Shown: positions 18,681 to 29,837 of the stretch, one piece after another | Position numbering within the stretch: position 1 is the first letter of the stretch | Layout: each line of letters opens with the position of its first letter | Assembly: GCA_036245525.1 (NCBI GenBank) | Contig: BTPG01000003.1 | Coordinates: 192,058,164-192,122,163 of the forward strand | Direction: 5' to 3' | Source of the DNA: Semisulcospira habei | Lineage: Eukaryota; Mollusca; Gastropoda; Semisulcospiridae | DNA: 64,000 bases | Translations under genes and position numbers: made by a program | Notes under the pieces: model-generated | Seen by the model: the letters and a program-made list of their open reading frames with translations, nothing else | Told to the model about the DNA's origin: nothing | Databases searched by the model: none

Positions 18681-20926
18681 GCTTCAAACACAGCATCTCT
18701 CCGGATTGTCGCAGTTGATGGTGGCAGCCATCGCGTTGGTCGAGGCGTGGTAAGATGCCCGGTTGGCCACCACGGCCAAAGAATGGATCTCACGAAGAGG
18801 AGCAGTAGAACGAGGGTCCCAATTATCCTCCAGCGTCCGAACAATCGCCTGCATCGCTAGGTCGAGGAAACCGGAGCATGCCAGGGTGTTGCGACTGAGG
18901 ACAGCAGTCTTATCAACACCACGAGGAACCCGAGAAAGGGCGGCGCTGCGACCACCCGCCTGAAAAGCGGCATCGGGATCCAGCGAGGGTAAAGGGCACG
19001 AAAACGCCTGAGAGTGACTTGCGTACCAGCTCTGGTGAAAACGGATATCGATGCCTGCCGGCCACCTGGCTTCGAACTGGTGAGAGGTAACTGTGCCGAA
19101 AAGGCGTCCGTGAGATAGCGAAAACCGGGTGGTTGTGGGAGAGACTTAAGGCGCTTAGGAGGAAGGAGAACATCCACAGAAGCCGAAGCCTTGCGCTTGA
19201 TAGGAGCGGGCGGACAAACTTCAGGAGGAAGGAAACGAAGAATGAGTTCCGAGGCCGCTTCAATCGATCGCCGCATCACGATACCCAGAGCGACGTTGGA
19301 GGAAGAGTCTGAATCGTCGTATGGAGAGTCTGCGTGCAGGGAAAGTGGGGACGCAGGATAGTCTCCAACAACACCGAAAGTGGAGGCGGAATCACCAGGG
19401 TGAATACTGAGAACGTCGTCAGCCAAAGACTCCGGGACTTGTCGAGAATTATGCGGAATATCGGAGAGCGAGTGACATACGATAGCCGCACGACTGTCCA
19501 CATGACGGGGAATGGCCAGAGGACTCCACCGAAGGGTGGGCAAGGATGGACCACGCAAACGTCCCCAAGTGAGAGGACTGTCCCCGGAGGAAGCAGAAGG
19601 TGAAAAGGGAGAAGACCGACGCCTCCCAGGGGAGGGACTGAGGGGTCTGTTCTCTGGAAGCAGTCGACGCTGCATAACGGGGCGGGAAGAAACCCGCGAA
19701 TGGGACCGCTCCCGTCCTGGGACAAGAAGATCTCGGCAGTGGCGCAGAGGGGAAGGCAGAACAGGATGACGCAAATCAACCCATCCGAGAGGGGAGCGTT
19801 GCGACCGACAAATCGCAAGAACAGGGTGGTCAGATTCTGTCTCTTTCCGAGGGCGACCACGAGATTGAACGTCCCGGGAGGAAGGTGAATCCAGCAGACG
19901 AGAGCGGCAAGATCGGCGCCGAGAGGTATGCTCGTCTGATCGATAGATGTGCGGTGACCGGCTCTGAGCCGGTGTGCAAGGGGACACCGGAATCCCCGCA
20001 GCACCGTGCAAAGAGTCATGGTGCAATGACCTATGGCGATGCTGAGGCGCAAAGGTGCAGGTGGGCAAGGCCACACCTGGCTGATCGGTAACTGCGCCAG
20101 GGTCTTTCGGGTGCCGGTGTCCCATCCCCCGAGGGAGAGGGGGAAGTCGCTGCGAGTGACCCGTCTCCGTAGAGCGGGTGCGCGGGACTGATAGTCGCCT
20201 CGAGTGACCCGTCTCCGTAGAGCGAGTGCGCGGGATTGATCGTAAATGACGCTCCATAGAGTGAGAATGTAATGGATCAGAAAAGCACTTACCTCCCACA
20301 GCAGAAGGGACAGCATCCGTCGCCTTGGCCGGGGGGATAGGAGAAGATAACCGCAAGGGTCCTGTCACCTGTGAGCGGGAGTGCAGTTTAAGGGAGTGAA
20401 TGGAGTCTGGGGACCGAGAGTGCCTGGACGAACCAGCAACTGCGGCCGAGTTGGGAGGGACTGGTGGAACCAGAGCCACAGAAGAAGTGATGGCGCGCTG
20501 GCAACGATAAAAATTTCACATCCGAGATCAACGGTCCTCTTCCCAAACGGAGCATGTAGCGCAGGTGTTATCAAAAGCGCAGCCCGAACAGGGAAGACAT
20601 CTAAGATGTAAATCCGTTGGCCACTGGAAGTCGCCGCAGGCGGGACAAGTTCGGAGTTGGTTACTGCAGCAAATCATGTAAACAAAGGATAACCGCGCGG
20701 GACTCGGGGCCATGAAGTCAAGTACACGACCGTTGCAACCGACCGACGGAGACGAAGTCGAAAAGAAAGGCCAAAACGCCGTAATTCCACGGGAATTGCC
20801 CCAGTAAGCTGTAATCGCTGGGAGAGACAATGTCCGAGGCCTTACCTGGCCATCGGGAGAAGATCTAAACCGACAAGAAAGAACGAGGAAGACGAGGAAA
20901 CACGGAGACCGAAATAAATGAACCAA
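18404..20926 (-). pseudogene. DIRS-B gag-like protein
   Basis: The N-terminal zinc cluster at 20530-20700 reads CPACGDFQWPTDLHLRCLPC, SGC and CATCSVWEEDR. A 540-codon frame follows at 18857-20479 with short Thr/Ser/Arg repeats (PRTRSTETGHS twice, 48-bp period at 20155-20250) and the family signature RLKSLPQPPGFRYLTDAF near 19110. A further frame-shifted piece at 18404-18844 holds the C-terminal region (VFEACVGLPSSVKSQLRQAP). In DIRS elements gag is the structural nucleic-acid-binding protein. Confidence 0.75.
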
Positions 20927-20944
20927 ACAAAATGGAAGCTAAGT

Positions 20945-21151
20945 ATATAATTGGTAATAACGGACTCTCGCGAGATTGAGAAGGGAGGCTATCCGGAGGA
21001 TAGGGAGGCCACTCAGGGAATTGGGTAGCTGCTTGCTAGAGTTACGTCCCTGGTTGTGTAGCAACACACAACAATTTTGGAGACTGAAATTGACAGGCTA
21101 AGTATGCCTTCCTATCAGTAATACCATCGGTAACGTTTTTGAAGAAACAAA
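20945..21151 (-). repeat. DIRS-B 5' terminal inverted repeat
   Basis: GTAATAACGGACTCTCGCGA to GGCTGCTTGCTAGAGTTACG-like sequence, GGTTGTGTAGCAACACACAA and CAGTAATACCATCGGTAACG form the inverse of the left end at 17046-17240. The embedded CGGACTCTCGCGAG and the TTGTGTAGCAACACACAA palindrome recur in DIRS-C. Confidence 0.85.
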
Positions 21152-21684
21152 ACATCTTCTAACACCTGACCTCTGCCATCATAGTGGTCATTACCCCACA
21201 GGTGAGCGTGGCCATTAAAATCTCCCAAGAAAATAAAAGGAGGGGGCAGCTGATCTACTAAGTTAAAAATATCATTACTACAGACCCGCAGGGATGGTGG
21301 CAGGTAAATACAGCATATGGTTATGGTCTTCTTTAAGGTAACCCGAGCTGCGACAACCTGAAGACAGGTGTCAACACTAACGGGGCTACATAAAAACTGG
21401 TTGCTAATGAGAAGAGCCACTCCACCCGAGCGTCTCTCCGAATCAGAGCCTTTATGGATAGCATTAAAACCATTAAAGGAGACAGGGTCAGAAGTCTTCA
21501 GGTAAGTCTCCTGAAGAGATATTACTGAGGGGTTATAGGACTTGACTAGAAGGCGCAATTCTTCAAAGTTGGTGTGAAAACCACGACAATTCCACTGAAG
21601 CAGAGAGCAGCGTATAGGATGCTCATTGGTCATCGACGCATACAAATTTGAAATGACGCATTGCTCTGTCAGTGAGCCCGTCAT
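21152..21684 (-). pseudogene. I-LINE ORF2 endonuclease N-terminus
   Basis: Starting at a Met near 21684 it reads SLLQWNCRGFHTNFEELRLL, SVISLQETYLKTSDPVSFNG, RRSGGVALLISNQF and PPPFIFLGDFNGHAHLWGND, ending at the DIRS-B junction. It aligns almost residue for residue with the ORF2 endonuclease at 50000-50821. Catalytic Asn (QWNCRG), Glu (LQET) and the GDFNGH motif are present. Only about 185 residues remain. Confidence 0.9.
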
Positions 21685-22419
21685 ATGACTTATTCATTTT
21701 TTAAACAGTCACTGAGACCCGCGCCGAGTTGGTTGGCGTGTACGAGAGAGAGATATAGAGAGAGAGCTATGACCAGCTAGATGATGCTCTAGTGCACTGT
21801 ACACAGTCAGTCCTCAATGAACAGAGTACATCCTAAAAATTAGGGAGGCGGGAGGCCAGCTGCCAACAGTGATGGGTGACACTTGCCCCCTCTCTCGAGC
21901 AAATGTAAAGAATACTGCAAGCATGGGCCCTGACTAGGTACACGGTCCAACATGATACAAAACGCCTTCCGCCTGTAAGAGGCACACATCTTCATCAGTC
22001 CCCACGGCTGCATTAACTCTAGTCTAAGTCTCTTGTTGGTCTCATTGACGCCGATTTTGATCCTCGGAGTCGGTATGAGGGTGCCACAGCGGACTGGCTC
22101 TAGATGTCTGTAGCAAGTTTTTTTTTTTTCCCACGCAGTTCACGTATTCATAATAGATATCTAGAAGCAAAGGAAATGGCTTTACTGTTGTCAGTGCTGC
22201 CGGTTCGTAATTTTTGCAGAGATGTGCGTATTTTTACATGATGTCCAAAATGTTGTAATGTAAGATGTTCTAATTGATGTACCAGTGGTCTCTTGTGCTC
22301 ACACATATAACCTTCGTTCTTATTTCATGGTTACACAATCAGTAACTCAATCTTGTTTTGTTCGTGTCTTGTAGTTGAAGTCCACATCATGTAATTAGTT
22401 GTACACTGATAGTCCATAA

Positions 22420-22514
22420 GCTAACAGGTCCTACCGTGCACCCCCCCCCCCCCCCCCCCCAGTACTCAATAAGATGGGTTTCAAAGTGTACTTTAGTATG
22501 TCATCCTGAGATGT
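22420..22514. repeat. Inverted repeat partner of 25857-25965
   Basis: CAGGTCCTACCGTGCACCCC, a C-run (22440-22460), AGTACTCAATAAGATGGG and CATCCTGAGATGT here are mirrored at 25857-25965 (ACATCTCAGGACATACTAAG, CCCATCTTATTGAGTACTGG, a G-run, GGGTGCACGGTAGATCCTG). Both sides meet a TTAA (22515-22518 and 25853-25856). This suggests long arms of a foldback or MITE now 3.3 kb apart. Confidence 0.7.
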
Positions 22515-22518
22515 TTAA

Positions 22519-23901
22519 GCCATGTTTCCAAAAAATCCTTAGGAACACACCAGAGATACAGCCGATGGCGCAAGGGTACCCCCATTCACACTCTTAGCGG
22601 ATGCTAAAATGAGGTTGAGAAACATTTTCCTCTAAATAAATCAGAGTTCATTCCAGAAGCCCAAATCAGACACTATTATGTTAAGGCACACCTTCTGCGT
22701 CCTCTGCAAAAAAAACAGAATGAAAAAATATTGAATCTCTGGCTCACAGTGAAGGTATTTATGCACCCAGTAAACGGCAATTTCCGCAAAATTGCAAAAA
22801 AAGACAAAAAATAATGTGTCGGATGCTTCAGACATTTTCTATAGCACTAGCAGTCCATTTTCAGGCTTACATCATTAAAACAGGATGTCACAATTATTAT
22901 AAACTTGACTAGGTGATTCTATGATCACCGAGTGCCACAGTGGTTGATTTTGTATCCCTACCCCCAAGTTGTAAAAATAAACAAAATTAGAAAACATTAC
23001 TAAATTTATTCCATTTCATTTTGACTTCTCCTTACCTATTAAGTTTCAATAATGTGAGCATAAAGTGCAAGAAAATAAGGAAAGTCGGCATCCTTTACGG
23101 TAAATTTGTGGTGAATGATAGCTTTATCCCCATTTAAAATTGCTGAATTGGGAAACATACGTCGTTTCCGATGCCCTCAAAAATTCTGTAGACAACTGAT
23201 AGGTCTTTTTAAGGTTTTATTGGTTAGGATAGAGTACCACAGTTACTCCCAACCTGATTTTGTGATGCATTTAGGGGCCACAGTGGCTAAATCTGCTGCC
23301 CTACCCCCATTTTACCAGTACACAAAAGAACGCAAAATGACCATAACAATTGCTTATGTCATACTTCTCTGTTTAAATATTTTTGTTGCCAGTTTTCATA
23401 ACAAATTATGCATATTGAGCTAAAAATTTGTGATCATTTCATTAATTTCAATGTGACCCATCAATTTAATTGTAACTATTTTTAAGTGGCTGGTCTTTTA
23501 GGCGATATTTTAACTAGCGTAAGGCTGGTCTAGTAAGGTCTCACCTTTTCTTTTCATTTATTTTTGTCAAGAAATGTGTAAATATGAATATGCATAATAA
23601 AGTTTCATGGTTCCTAACAGCCTAAACAATGTTATCAAAATACTTAGTTTCCACATGTCCACCACGAGATCATCACTTCCATCCCCATTTTTAGCCTTCT
23701 TTTTCTGCAACGTTCAATTACTTAATGGCCGTCTTTAAATCTTATATTGTTCTGGCTGCCAATGAGTGAGCTGTCAAGGGGTCGGCAGCAGGAAAATGTT
23801 TCTCAACCTCATTTTAGCATCCACGAAGAGCGTGAATGAGGTACCCTTGTGCCATTGGCTATATCTCTGGTGTGTTCCTAAGGATTTTCAGGGAACATGG
23901 C
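22519..23901. mobile_element. TTAA-flanked TIR element, 1.4 kb, non-coding
   Basis: Flanking TTAA copies are at 22515-22518 and 23902-23905. Terminal inverted repeats of about 120 bp begin GCCATGTTTCCAAAAAATCC and end GGATTTTCAGGGAACATGGC. They include AACACACCAGAGATACAGCC facing GGCTATATCTCTGGTGTGTT, and CATTTTAGCATC mirrored. No transposase is readable inside. TTAA targets and the neighbouring piggyBac fragment point to a piggyBac-type non-autonomous element. Confidence 0.7.
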
Positions 23902-24146
23902 TTAACTCCTATAACGCCCGTAAACGCCCTTTGGGTCTTTACCTAAAGCGCCCATAGACGCCCGTCCTCGGTACTAAATTTAGAAGTCATGTGATATGTT
24001 GGTGGGCTCTTCTGTGAAGGTGAGATTGTATACCATAGGGGGCAAGGTCAAACTAACTTTAGACACTGGGCATGCGCTCTAAGCCACCGTGTGTGTCGAA
24101 CTGGGGCAGTTTTACAGTGCACCTGGCTGATCGCTAACACACGTGT

Positions 24147-24600
24147 TTACAAACATGGCGACATACATTCCATCGAGTGACAGTGACCCAGAGTTTACCG
24201 CTATTTCGGAGTAAATTGGCAATTATCCAGTTTCAGAGCCAGAGGGAAGTGATATAAGTGTGTCTAGTGTACATACTAGTGATCTGTCGGACTGGGATGA
24301 CGAAGATACCGGAGTATTTCAGCAGTGTTTACCGAGGCGACGACTGCAAGATGGCGGCGGCGATGCTATCTGGCATCAGCGGCCAATTTCAAACTGTTTT
24401 GCAGCCTTTCACACGATATGTGGGCCCAACAACTCCACTTGAGTTGGAAGCGACACCACTTGATTATTTTCATCAGCATTTCCCTTCTGAAATGTTCAAA
24501 ACTTTTGCCCAACAGACGAACTTGGCGATCAATTTGTAGCAACATCCGCTGACGATATACGTGCACTTCGATTACCTGAAGGATTATCAGTGGATTGCCT
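24147..24600 (+). pseudogene. piggyBac-like (PGBD) transposase N-terminal fragment
   Basis: Across frameshifts the sequence reads MATYIPSSDSDPEF, an acidic Ser-rich stretch (SSVHTSDLSDWDDEDTG), then FQTVLQPFTRYVGPTTPLEL, ATPLDYFHQHFPSEMF and FAQQTNLAI. The acidic N-terminus followed by a GP...L-x-x-x-PLDYF..F...F....QTN pattern is the start of the DDE domain of piggyBac-derived transposases. The catalytic aspartates lie further on and are absent. A CR1 LINE begins about 120 bp later. Confidence 0.7.
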
Positions 24601-24724
24601 GGTAATCGTGATCACTAATGTAAAATTATCTCACTCCACTATAACACACATTCATATTTTCGCCCACCAACACATTTTTCAGTTTTACGTCTTTTGTTTG
24701 TCATTTACAGATATCAAAATAATC

Positions 24725-25590
24725 GAGGTAAATAATAATAATAAATAATAATAAAGAGCATTTATATCGCGCTGAATCCCCAGGAGCAGTGGGCTCTAAG
24801 CGCGTTACAAAAAAATGTATATATGGAGAATCTCACTACCTTTAAAAAAGTCTAATCTATGCACTTCTAATCTACGCACGCACATACTAAAACACACATA
24901 ACAAAACCATATGTATGCAGACCAAACCAACATCACACGAACGCACACACAATCTGTGGATTAATGGTACGCAAGCTGAAAGAAGTAGGTTTTAAGTTGG
25001 GTCTTAAAGACGTCAATGTTTTCAGCATTCCGGAGGTGTAGGGGAAGTGAGTTCCAGACAACAGGGGCTTGATACTGGAATGTCCGGCAGCCAAACCGCT
25101 TAGAGGAAAAGCTGGGGACACGGAAACGCTTCTCAGAGCAGGAACGAAGGGAACGGGAGGGCTGATAGATGTTGAGGAGGGATGAGAGGTATGGCGGTAG
25201 GGATCCATCAAAGCAGCGAAAAGCCAGGACCGCAATCTTGTACTCGACTCTAAACTGAATGGGTAGCCAGTGCAATTCCTGAAGTAGGGGGGTTACATGG
25301 TCCATTTTAGATTTGCCAAAAGCAAGTCTGGCAGCATTGTTGAGGACTGTCTGCAGACGAGAGAGTTTTTTCTGGGGGACACCTGCCAGGAGGGAGTTAC
25401 AATAGTCTAAGCGGCTAAGGACAAGGGAGCAAATAAGTTGAACAGTAGCGGACCGGGTGATGAATGGTCTAATGGAGCTGATTCTTCGCTGCTGGAAGTT
25501 CGCCGTCCTGCACACATTAGTAATGTGATGGTGCATGGACATACTGCAGTCGAACTGAACTCCCAGATTACGTACAGACTTATGGTACAG
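24725..25590 (-). mobile_element. CR1/L2-like LINE, 5'-truncated
   Basis: The minus-strand LINE has its 3' end at the left, (AAT)n, AAAGAGCATTTATATCGCGC. The frame at 24961-25542 has RISSIRPFITRSATVQLICS, RLDYCNSLLAGVPQKKLSRL, NNAARLAFGKSKMDHVTPLL, ELHWLPIQFRVEYKIAV and PVVWNSLPLHLR, the RT thumb region of the CR1/L2 group. The frame is undamaged to its stop. The 5' boundary near 25590 is approximate. Confidence 0.85.
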
Positions 25591-25856
25591 ACTTACAGGT
25601 GCATTTTTTCAGTTAATTTACCTGTAATTAATTACAGTAAATAATATAAACAGGTACCAAATTATACTCCACCACAACATAAAGTACTATCCATCCATAT
25701 GTGAGCTAAGAAAAAAAACCCAGACTTAAATATCTGTCTATTCCAAAAAGTTATAGACGCTTTGGTGAAGTAACCCATTTTCTCAGTAATTTTCTTACTA
25801 TCTTCTAGGTACAGCAGAATAGACAGTGTATGTTCTTATAGGTGATTAAGAGTTAA

Positions 25857-25965
25857 ACATCTCAGGACATACTAAGGTACACTTTAACATCCCATCTTAT
25901 TGAGTACTGGGGGGGGGGGGGGGGGAAGGGGGGGAGGGTGCACGGTAGATCCTGCTAGCTTATGA
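25857..25965. repeat. Inverted repeat partner of 22420-22514
   Basis: This is the mirror arm of the repeat at 22420-22514, with a G-run (25906-25940) where the other arm has the C-run. The TTAA at 25853-25856 borders it on the inner side. Confidence 0.7.
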
Positions 25966-26960
25966 ACTATGACAACCACAATCTGTTTCTTGCTTTGTTT
26001 GTTGTTTTCTAGGAGAGGGCGGAGGGTGGGGGTGTCTATCTATGACAATTTGACAAAAATGTGTTGTGGTTGGTGTCCTGGACACTAAAGCTTGAATCAG
26101 TACTGCCAGAAAACTGGTTCTTGTTGCTGAAAACCATTGTGCTCTTCGCTGTAGCACAGTAATTCAGTGCTTGCACATGTTTACTGAAAAAAGCATATTA
26201 TATGCAACAGAAGTCATTGAAACGCAAACCTGATTACATTTTATTGCAAAATAGCAAAAAGTAAAATCCGAAATTGCCATTATAGGCGTGATGAATGTAA
26301 CCAGTGCAAGAGTGAGTTTCTAAAGTCTGCAAGAGGCATAGACGTTCAAAAGTCCTCACCACCTAAGGGTCGTTATGAGAATCTATGCATATTGCTTGAG
26401 ATTTTATCTGACAGTGTTACTCAAACTGAGGAAGTAGATGCGGACTAAGTAATGATTATAATCCACATCTGCAAGAGGCACAGATCCTCATGAGTCACCT
26501 CTGCCCGCGGGTTCATGAAAATGTACGCCTCTGACTGGTGCCATTCATGCTCATGTTTCTCAAATTGAGTCTTACTGAAAACAGCCATGACTGTAACCAA
26601 ATGGCAGACAAGCACCGCGAAAACGTAAACAGTGAGAGTCTGCGGGCCAAGTTACCAAGATGTGTTGACAAGTTTGACAACTGAGCAAACTACTAGACCA
26701 CGCCCACAAACGGCACATGTGATTGAGGTAGAACTTTACATCGCAGTTGATAACTTGACAGTAGCCCGTTCAGTAGACACAGCGGCTGCGATCAATTTCA
26801 ACCTTTTCTCGATTATGATTGTTGGCTCGCAAAACCGCTGTGCCTACTGAACAGGTTACACAAGCTGCTGACATTTCAAAATTGAAAATGCTGAAAAAGT
26901 GATTTTTTTGTTGTTGACTTATGGATTTTCAAAATGACCTATTGATTTTATGTTCCTCTG
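25966..26960. other. Right part of composite insertion, no gene recognised
   Basis: No coding domain is visible. A small hairpin at 26760-26865 pairs CCCGTTCAGTAGACACAGCGG with CCGCTGTGCCTACTGAACAGG. Copies of the dispersed 'GCAAGAGGCACAGATCCTCATGAG'-type motif lie near 26325 and 26475. Confidence 0.4.
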
Positions 26961-27019
26961 GTCATATGACTTATTGACTGCAAAACTCAACCTAATCACT
27001 GAGAGTACATGATTAGGTT

Positions 27020-28480
27020 TTACGTGGAGGAGAAGAGTTCTTTCCCCCCTTTTCCTGTGCTCTGGAAGGAGTCGAAGAAACAGGGGGGTTGACTCCCGGG
27101 CCTCCTCTGGTTCGTCGGAGATGAGGGGGGAGGAGCTGCCGCAGCACCAGCTACGACAACTTCCACTCTCTCCATCTGCTCCTCCAATGCAGCATATTTA
27201 TTTTGAAGGGGGACATCAGTGTCCCCCTTCTGGGCCCATACGCACAGCGCTCCCGAAACTTTCTTAGATTTCTGGGCCGGGGCAGCGTTCCTGCCGCAAG
27301 AGTTGGCGGCCTTAGAAGGTTGGCCAGAGCCAGAAGCCTTTGTAGTAATTGTAGTAAGAATGACAGGCTTGGGTGGGAGCTGAGGCTTAGGAGCAGCAGA
27401 AGACGGTGCCACCGGACCGGGATCGTCCGCCTTCTGCATTACCTGGCTCTTCGTCACCACCGGAGGAGGGTTACTCTCCAGGGGCGAGAGGATCCGAGGC
27501 TCCGCCCCCAACCAAGAAGTTGGGGTTTGACAAGATAAGTCTTTGGTAGGGAGCTTGCCTGCCACCGCAGCACTGAAAGTATACACAGAGGTGTTATTTG
27601 AGTTTAATAATAATAATAATTAATAATTACGGTATTTATAATGCACTTATCTTATAATAATTATAACTCTAAGCCTCAGCTGCACCAGGGCCGTTAACCA
27701 GTTTTTTGGCGTCTGCAAAGGACAGCCCCTTCGCCACACGCACCTGCTGAATCTTGCACTCGGATATCCAACGAGGGCACTTCTTGTCCGAAGCCATATG
27801 CACCCCCCTGACAATTCACACACAGGGGGATGGCTGTGCAGGACTCAGCAGAGTGTCCGGGCTTAGTGCAGCGGGCGCATAGAGCCTCTGCCTGGTGGCA
27901 TGTCTTCTGCCCATGGCTATACTTTTGGCACTTAAAGCACCGGAGAGGGAGAGGGACGTACTTTTTCTCTTTTAGGGAGTAGTAACCTCCCCAGATGGTA
28001 GTAGGAGTGGTGGGGGTGCCAAACGTCAGGATGATGGTAGGGAGACGGATCTCCCTACCACCTCGTTTGGAAACGAAGCGCCTGACGTAGGTCACCCCCT
28101 GTGACTTAAGGTTCCGTACAAGTTCTTCTTCAGACAGTTCGGCCAATGCTTGATCTTTAATCACTCCTCTCGAAGAATTCATCGTTTTGTGGGGAGTGAC
28201 CTCCACTGGAGTGTCTCCGATAGAGGAGAGCCTCAGTAGTCCATTGGAGTGTGCCCGGGTACGGCACTCTACCAGCAAGTCACCAGACCTGAGGCAATGG
28301 GCCTCAGGCCTGCCAAAACGGCTCCTGAGGGTCTCCCCTACCAGGAAAGGGTGCAGCTTGGAAACAGGCTTCTCTTTAACTTTGCTGTGGATAATGAGAA
28401 AGCGAGGCCAGACGGCCGAAGCCTGAGGTGTCGCTTCCTCACAATCGGAGTCGCTATCATTCTCAAGGTCAATGTCAGTG
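27020..28480 (-). pseudogene. I-LINE ORF1 (gag-like, CCHC knuckles), broken
   Basis: The N-terminal part (27694-28278) has SPSNGLLRLSSIGDTPVEVT-like sequence, LSEEELVRNLKSQGVTYVRR and the knuckles CFKCQKYSHGQKTC and CARCTKPGHSAESC. A frameshift in the third knuckle (CVNCQGGAYGFGQ) and a 70-bp LINE tail at 27605 break it. The C-terminal part (27020-27586) is Pro/Ala-rich with KYAALEEQMERVEVVVAG. It matches ORF1 of copy 1 closely. ORF1 proteins bind LINE RNA in ribonucleoprotein particles. Confidence 0.9.
27605..27675 (-). repeat. Isolated CR1/L2-like LINE 3' tail
   Basis: TTAATAATAATAATAATTAA TAATTACGG to TTATAATAATTATAACTCTA AG is the inverse of the 3' end of the LINE at 10524-11444 (GAGTTATAATTATTATAAGA, TACCGTAATTATT). 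It interrupts I-LINE ORF1, whose undisturbed sequence can be read in copy 1 near 51400. It is a roughly 70-bp, heavily 5'-truncated LINE insertion. Confidence 0.8.
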
Positions 28481-29402
28481 GCTATGTGCCACTTTGGTGC
28501 CAGTTTTTTTTTTTTTGCATTTTCCAGTATGATAGATATTCATCCCCCGGGGGTCCCCGCCCGCCACCGAGCCCAACAAGGGAAAAGTGCATTCGTCGGC
28601 GGGTCTCCAGCACAATGGAGACTGCCCGAAAGATATACTCAGGGGGTTATGCCCGATTGAACCGTCTGAGCCACCGCCTTCTATCACACAGCTGAATGCA
28701 GGGGAATACTGGCATAGAGCACCTAATCAGCAGCAGAGGCTATAGCATGGTGCTCCGTATATCAGCCTGCATGTCAACAATGGGATAGGGCTCAACGTGA
28801 CAAGAGCCGATTGACTAGGCCAGTACGTTTAGGGGGAAGTCAAGGCCAAAGTGGAGTGTTTCAGCCACCAGGATCCTCTTCTCTCCCGACACGGGTCTCC
28901 AAGCACGGCAAACACTTGGGATCCAAAGGACCAAAAGCTCACGAGTATTTTTAAGGACCAATCCAACATGGTACGACCTGGGTTAGCACAGCTCCTTAAA
29001 AACCGGACCAGTGAAAAAGACTGAACAACATATCTGCTGACATCAAGTCCTAATCCTGGACAAAGATGGCACCCCTCTGCTAGCCTACTCAGTCAGGGAC
29101 TGAGGGGACTACCCACCCACGCCACGTGGAGGCCGGTGCCCAGTGGGCTCCACTTCAGGGGCATAGATGACTCATTCTTGAACACATCCATGTCAAAAAG
29201 TAGAAATAGCCAAAAATCACAGATAGCACCTTCTGGCCGGAAACCCACGGGCATTTAAGAGCTGAGGGTAGTGGTGGGTGGCTTTGGGCAGTTAGGAAGG
29301 GGGTGGGGGAGTGGCTTGGGGACAAGCTTTGGACAAGGGCAGGTCAGTGAGTGGTGATAATAAGGAGGATGGGAGAGGGGGCCGACACCCGGAGAGAAAC
29401 CT

Positions 29403-29617
29403 TTAACCCTTTTCGTCCTGATATACTACTGTTTGAAATTAATCCGACCATGATAGTTCAAGGGTGGTGCCAGAATAGCTTGGCGTCTCAGGCGCCAAGC
29501 TATGCTGCACCACACTTTAACTAAAATGGTTGATCTATCTCCTAATCTGTAATGCAGCTTTTATAGGACAATAAGCAATTTATTTTAAAAAATCAGCCTC
29601 AGGATGTAATGGGTTAA
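29403..29617. repeat. TTAA-bounded hairpin MITE, complete copy
   Basis: The 215-bp element starts TTAACCCTTTTCGTCCTG and ends GGATGTAATGGGTTAA. The hairpin core GGTGCCAGAATAGCTTGGCG faces CGCCAAGCTATGCTGCACCA. It sits 220 bp past the end of exon 7 in the transcribed sense. Confidence 0.75.
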
Positions 29618-29837
29618 TGTGCAGCCCAAATGCGGAGAAAATTTAATGTAACCAATCACATCTCATGCAAGTGATGGAACGATACACACCATGCATCCCT
29701 TTATCGAGCTAGCAAACCTATGGATGCCACAACCACTGCCAGCAAGTTACTAATGCACTTATGCCCTATCACTTGACAAAAGCCATAAAGGAAGGAAGAA
29801 AAAACAATATAAACTAAATACATGTACGAGTTCTCAC

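Larger units (their letters stand above)
17025..21151 (-). mobile_element. DIRS-like element DIRS-B, internally deleted
   Basis: The 4.1 kb element is in minus orientation. Its ends match in inverse: ACTTACCGATGGTATTACTA to TCTCGCGAGAGTCCG at 17055-17235, and CGGACTCTCGCGAGATTGAG to TAATACCATCGGTAACG at 20950-21135. It encodes gag and the recombinase, but RT and RNase H are deleted, with gag leading directly into the recombinase near 18680. The right end abuts I-LINE endonuclease DNA; the left flank shows no LINE, so the LINE was truncated or rearranged. Confidence 0.9.
21695..26960. mobile_element. 5.3 kb composite insertion in I-LINE copy 2
   Basis: The 15-bp sequence GTCATATGACTTATT occurs at 21680-21694 and 26961-26975, at the two edges of this block. 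LINE sequence resumes on either side, so the block appears to be an insertion with target duplication. It contains a TTAA-flanked TIR element (22519-23901), a piggyBac transposase fragment (24147-24600), a CR1-like LINE (24725-25590) and unassigned DNA. I do not recognise the founding element. Because GTCATATGAC is itself a palindrome, chance repetition is possible. Confidence 0.5.
21152..29140 (-). mobile_element. I-clade LINE copy 2, broken and split
   Basis: This is the same family as the 6.4 kb LINE at 46510-52936. The 5' end is at 29140 (shared CACGTGGAGGCCGGTGCC boundary). ORF1 is at 27020-28480 and the start of ORF2 (endonuclease) at 21152-21684. Between them lies a 5.3 kb insertion flanked by GTCATATGACTTATT. 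The rest of ORF2 is missing where DIRS-B begins. The spacer between ORF1 and ORF2 is about 100 bp longer than in copy 1. Confidence 0.75.

Noticed and set aside
22440..22460. C-run and the G-runs at 25906, 37317, 38222 and 56851 as G-quadruplex signals
   Set aside because: They are homopolymers of uncertain length, prone to sequencing error; two of them are simply arms of an inverted repeat.
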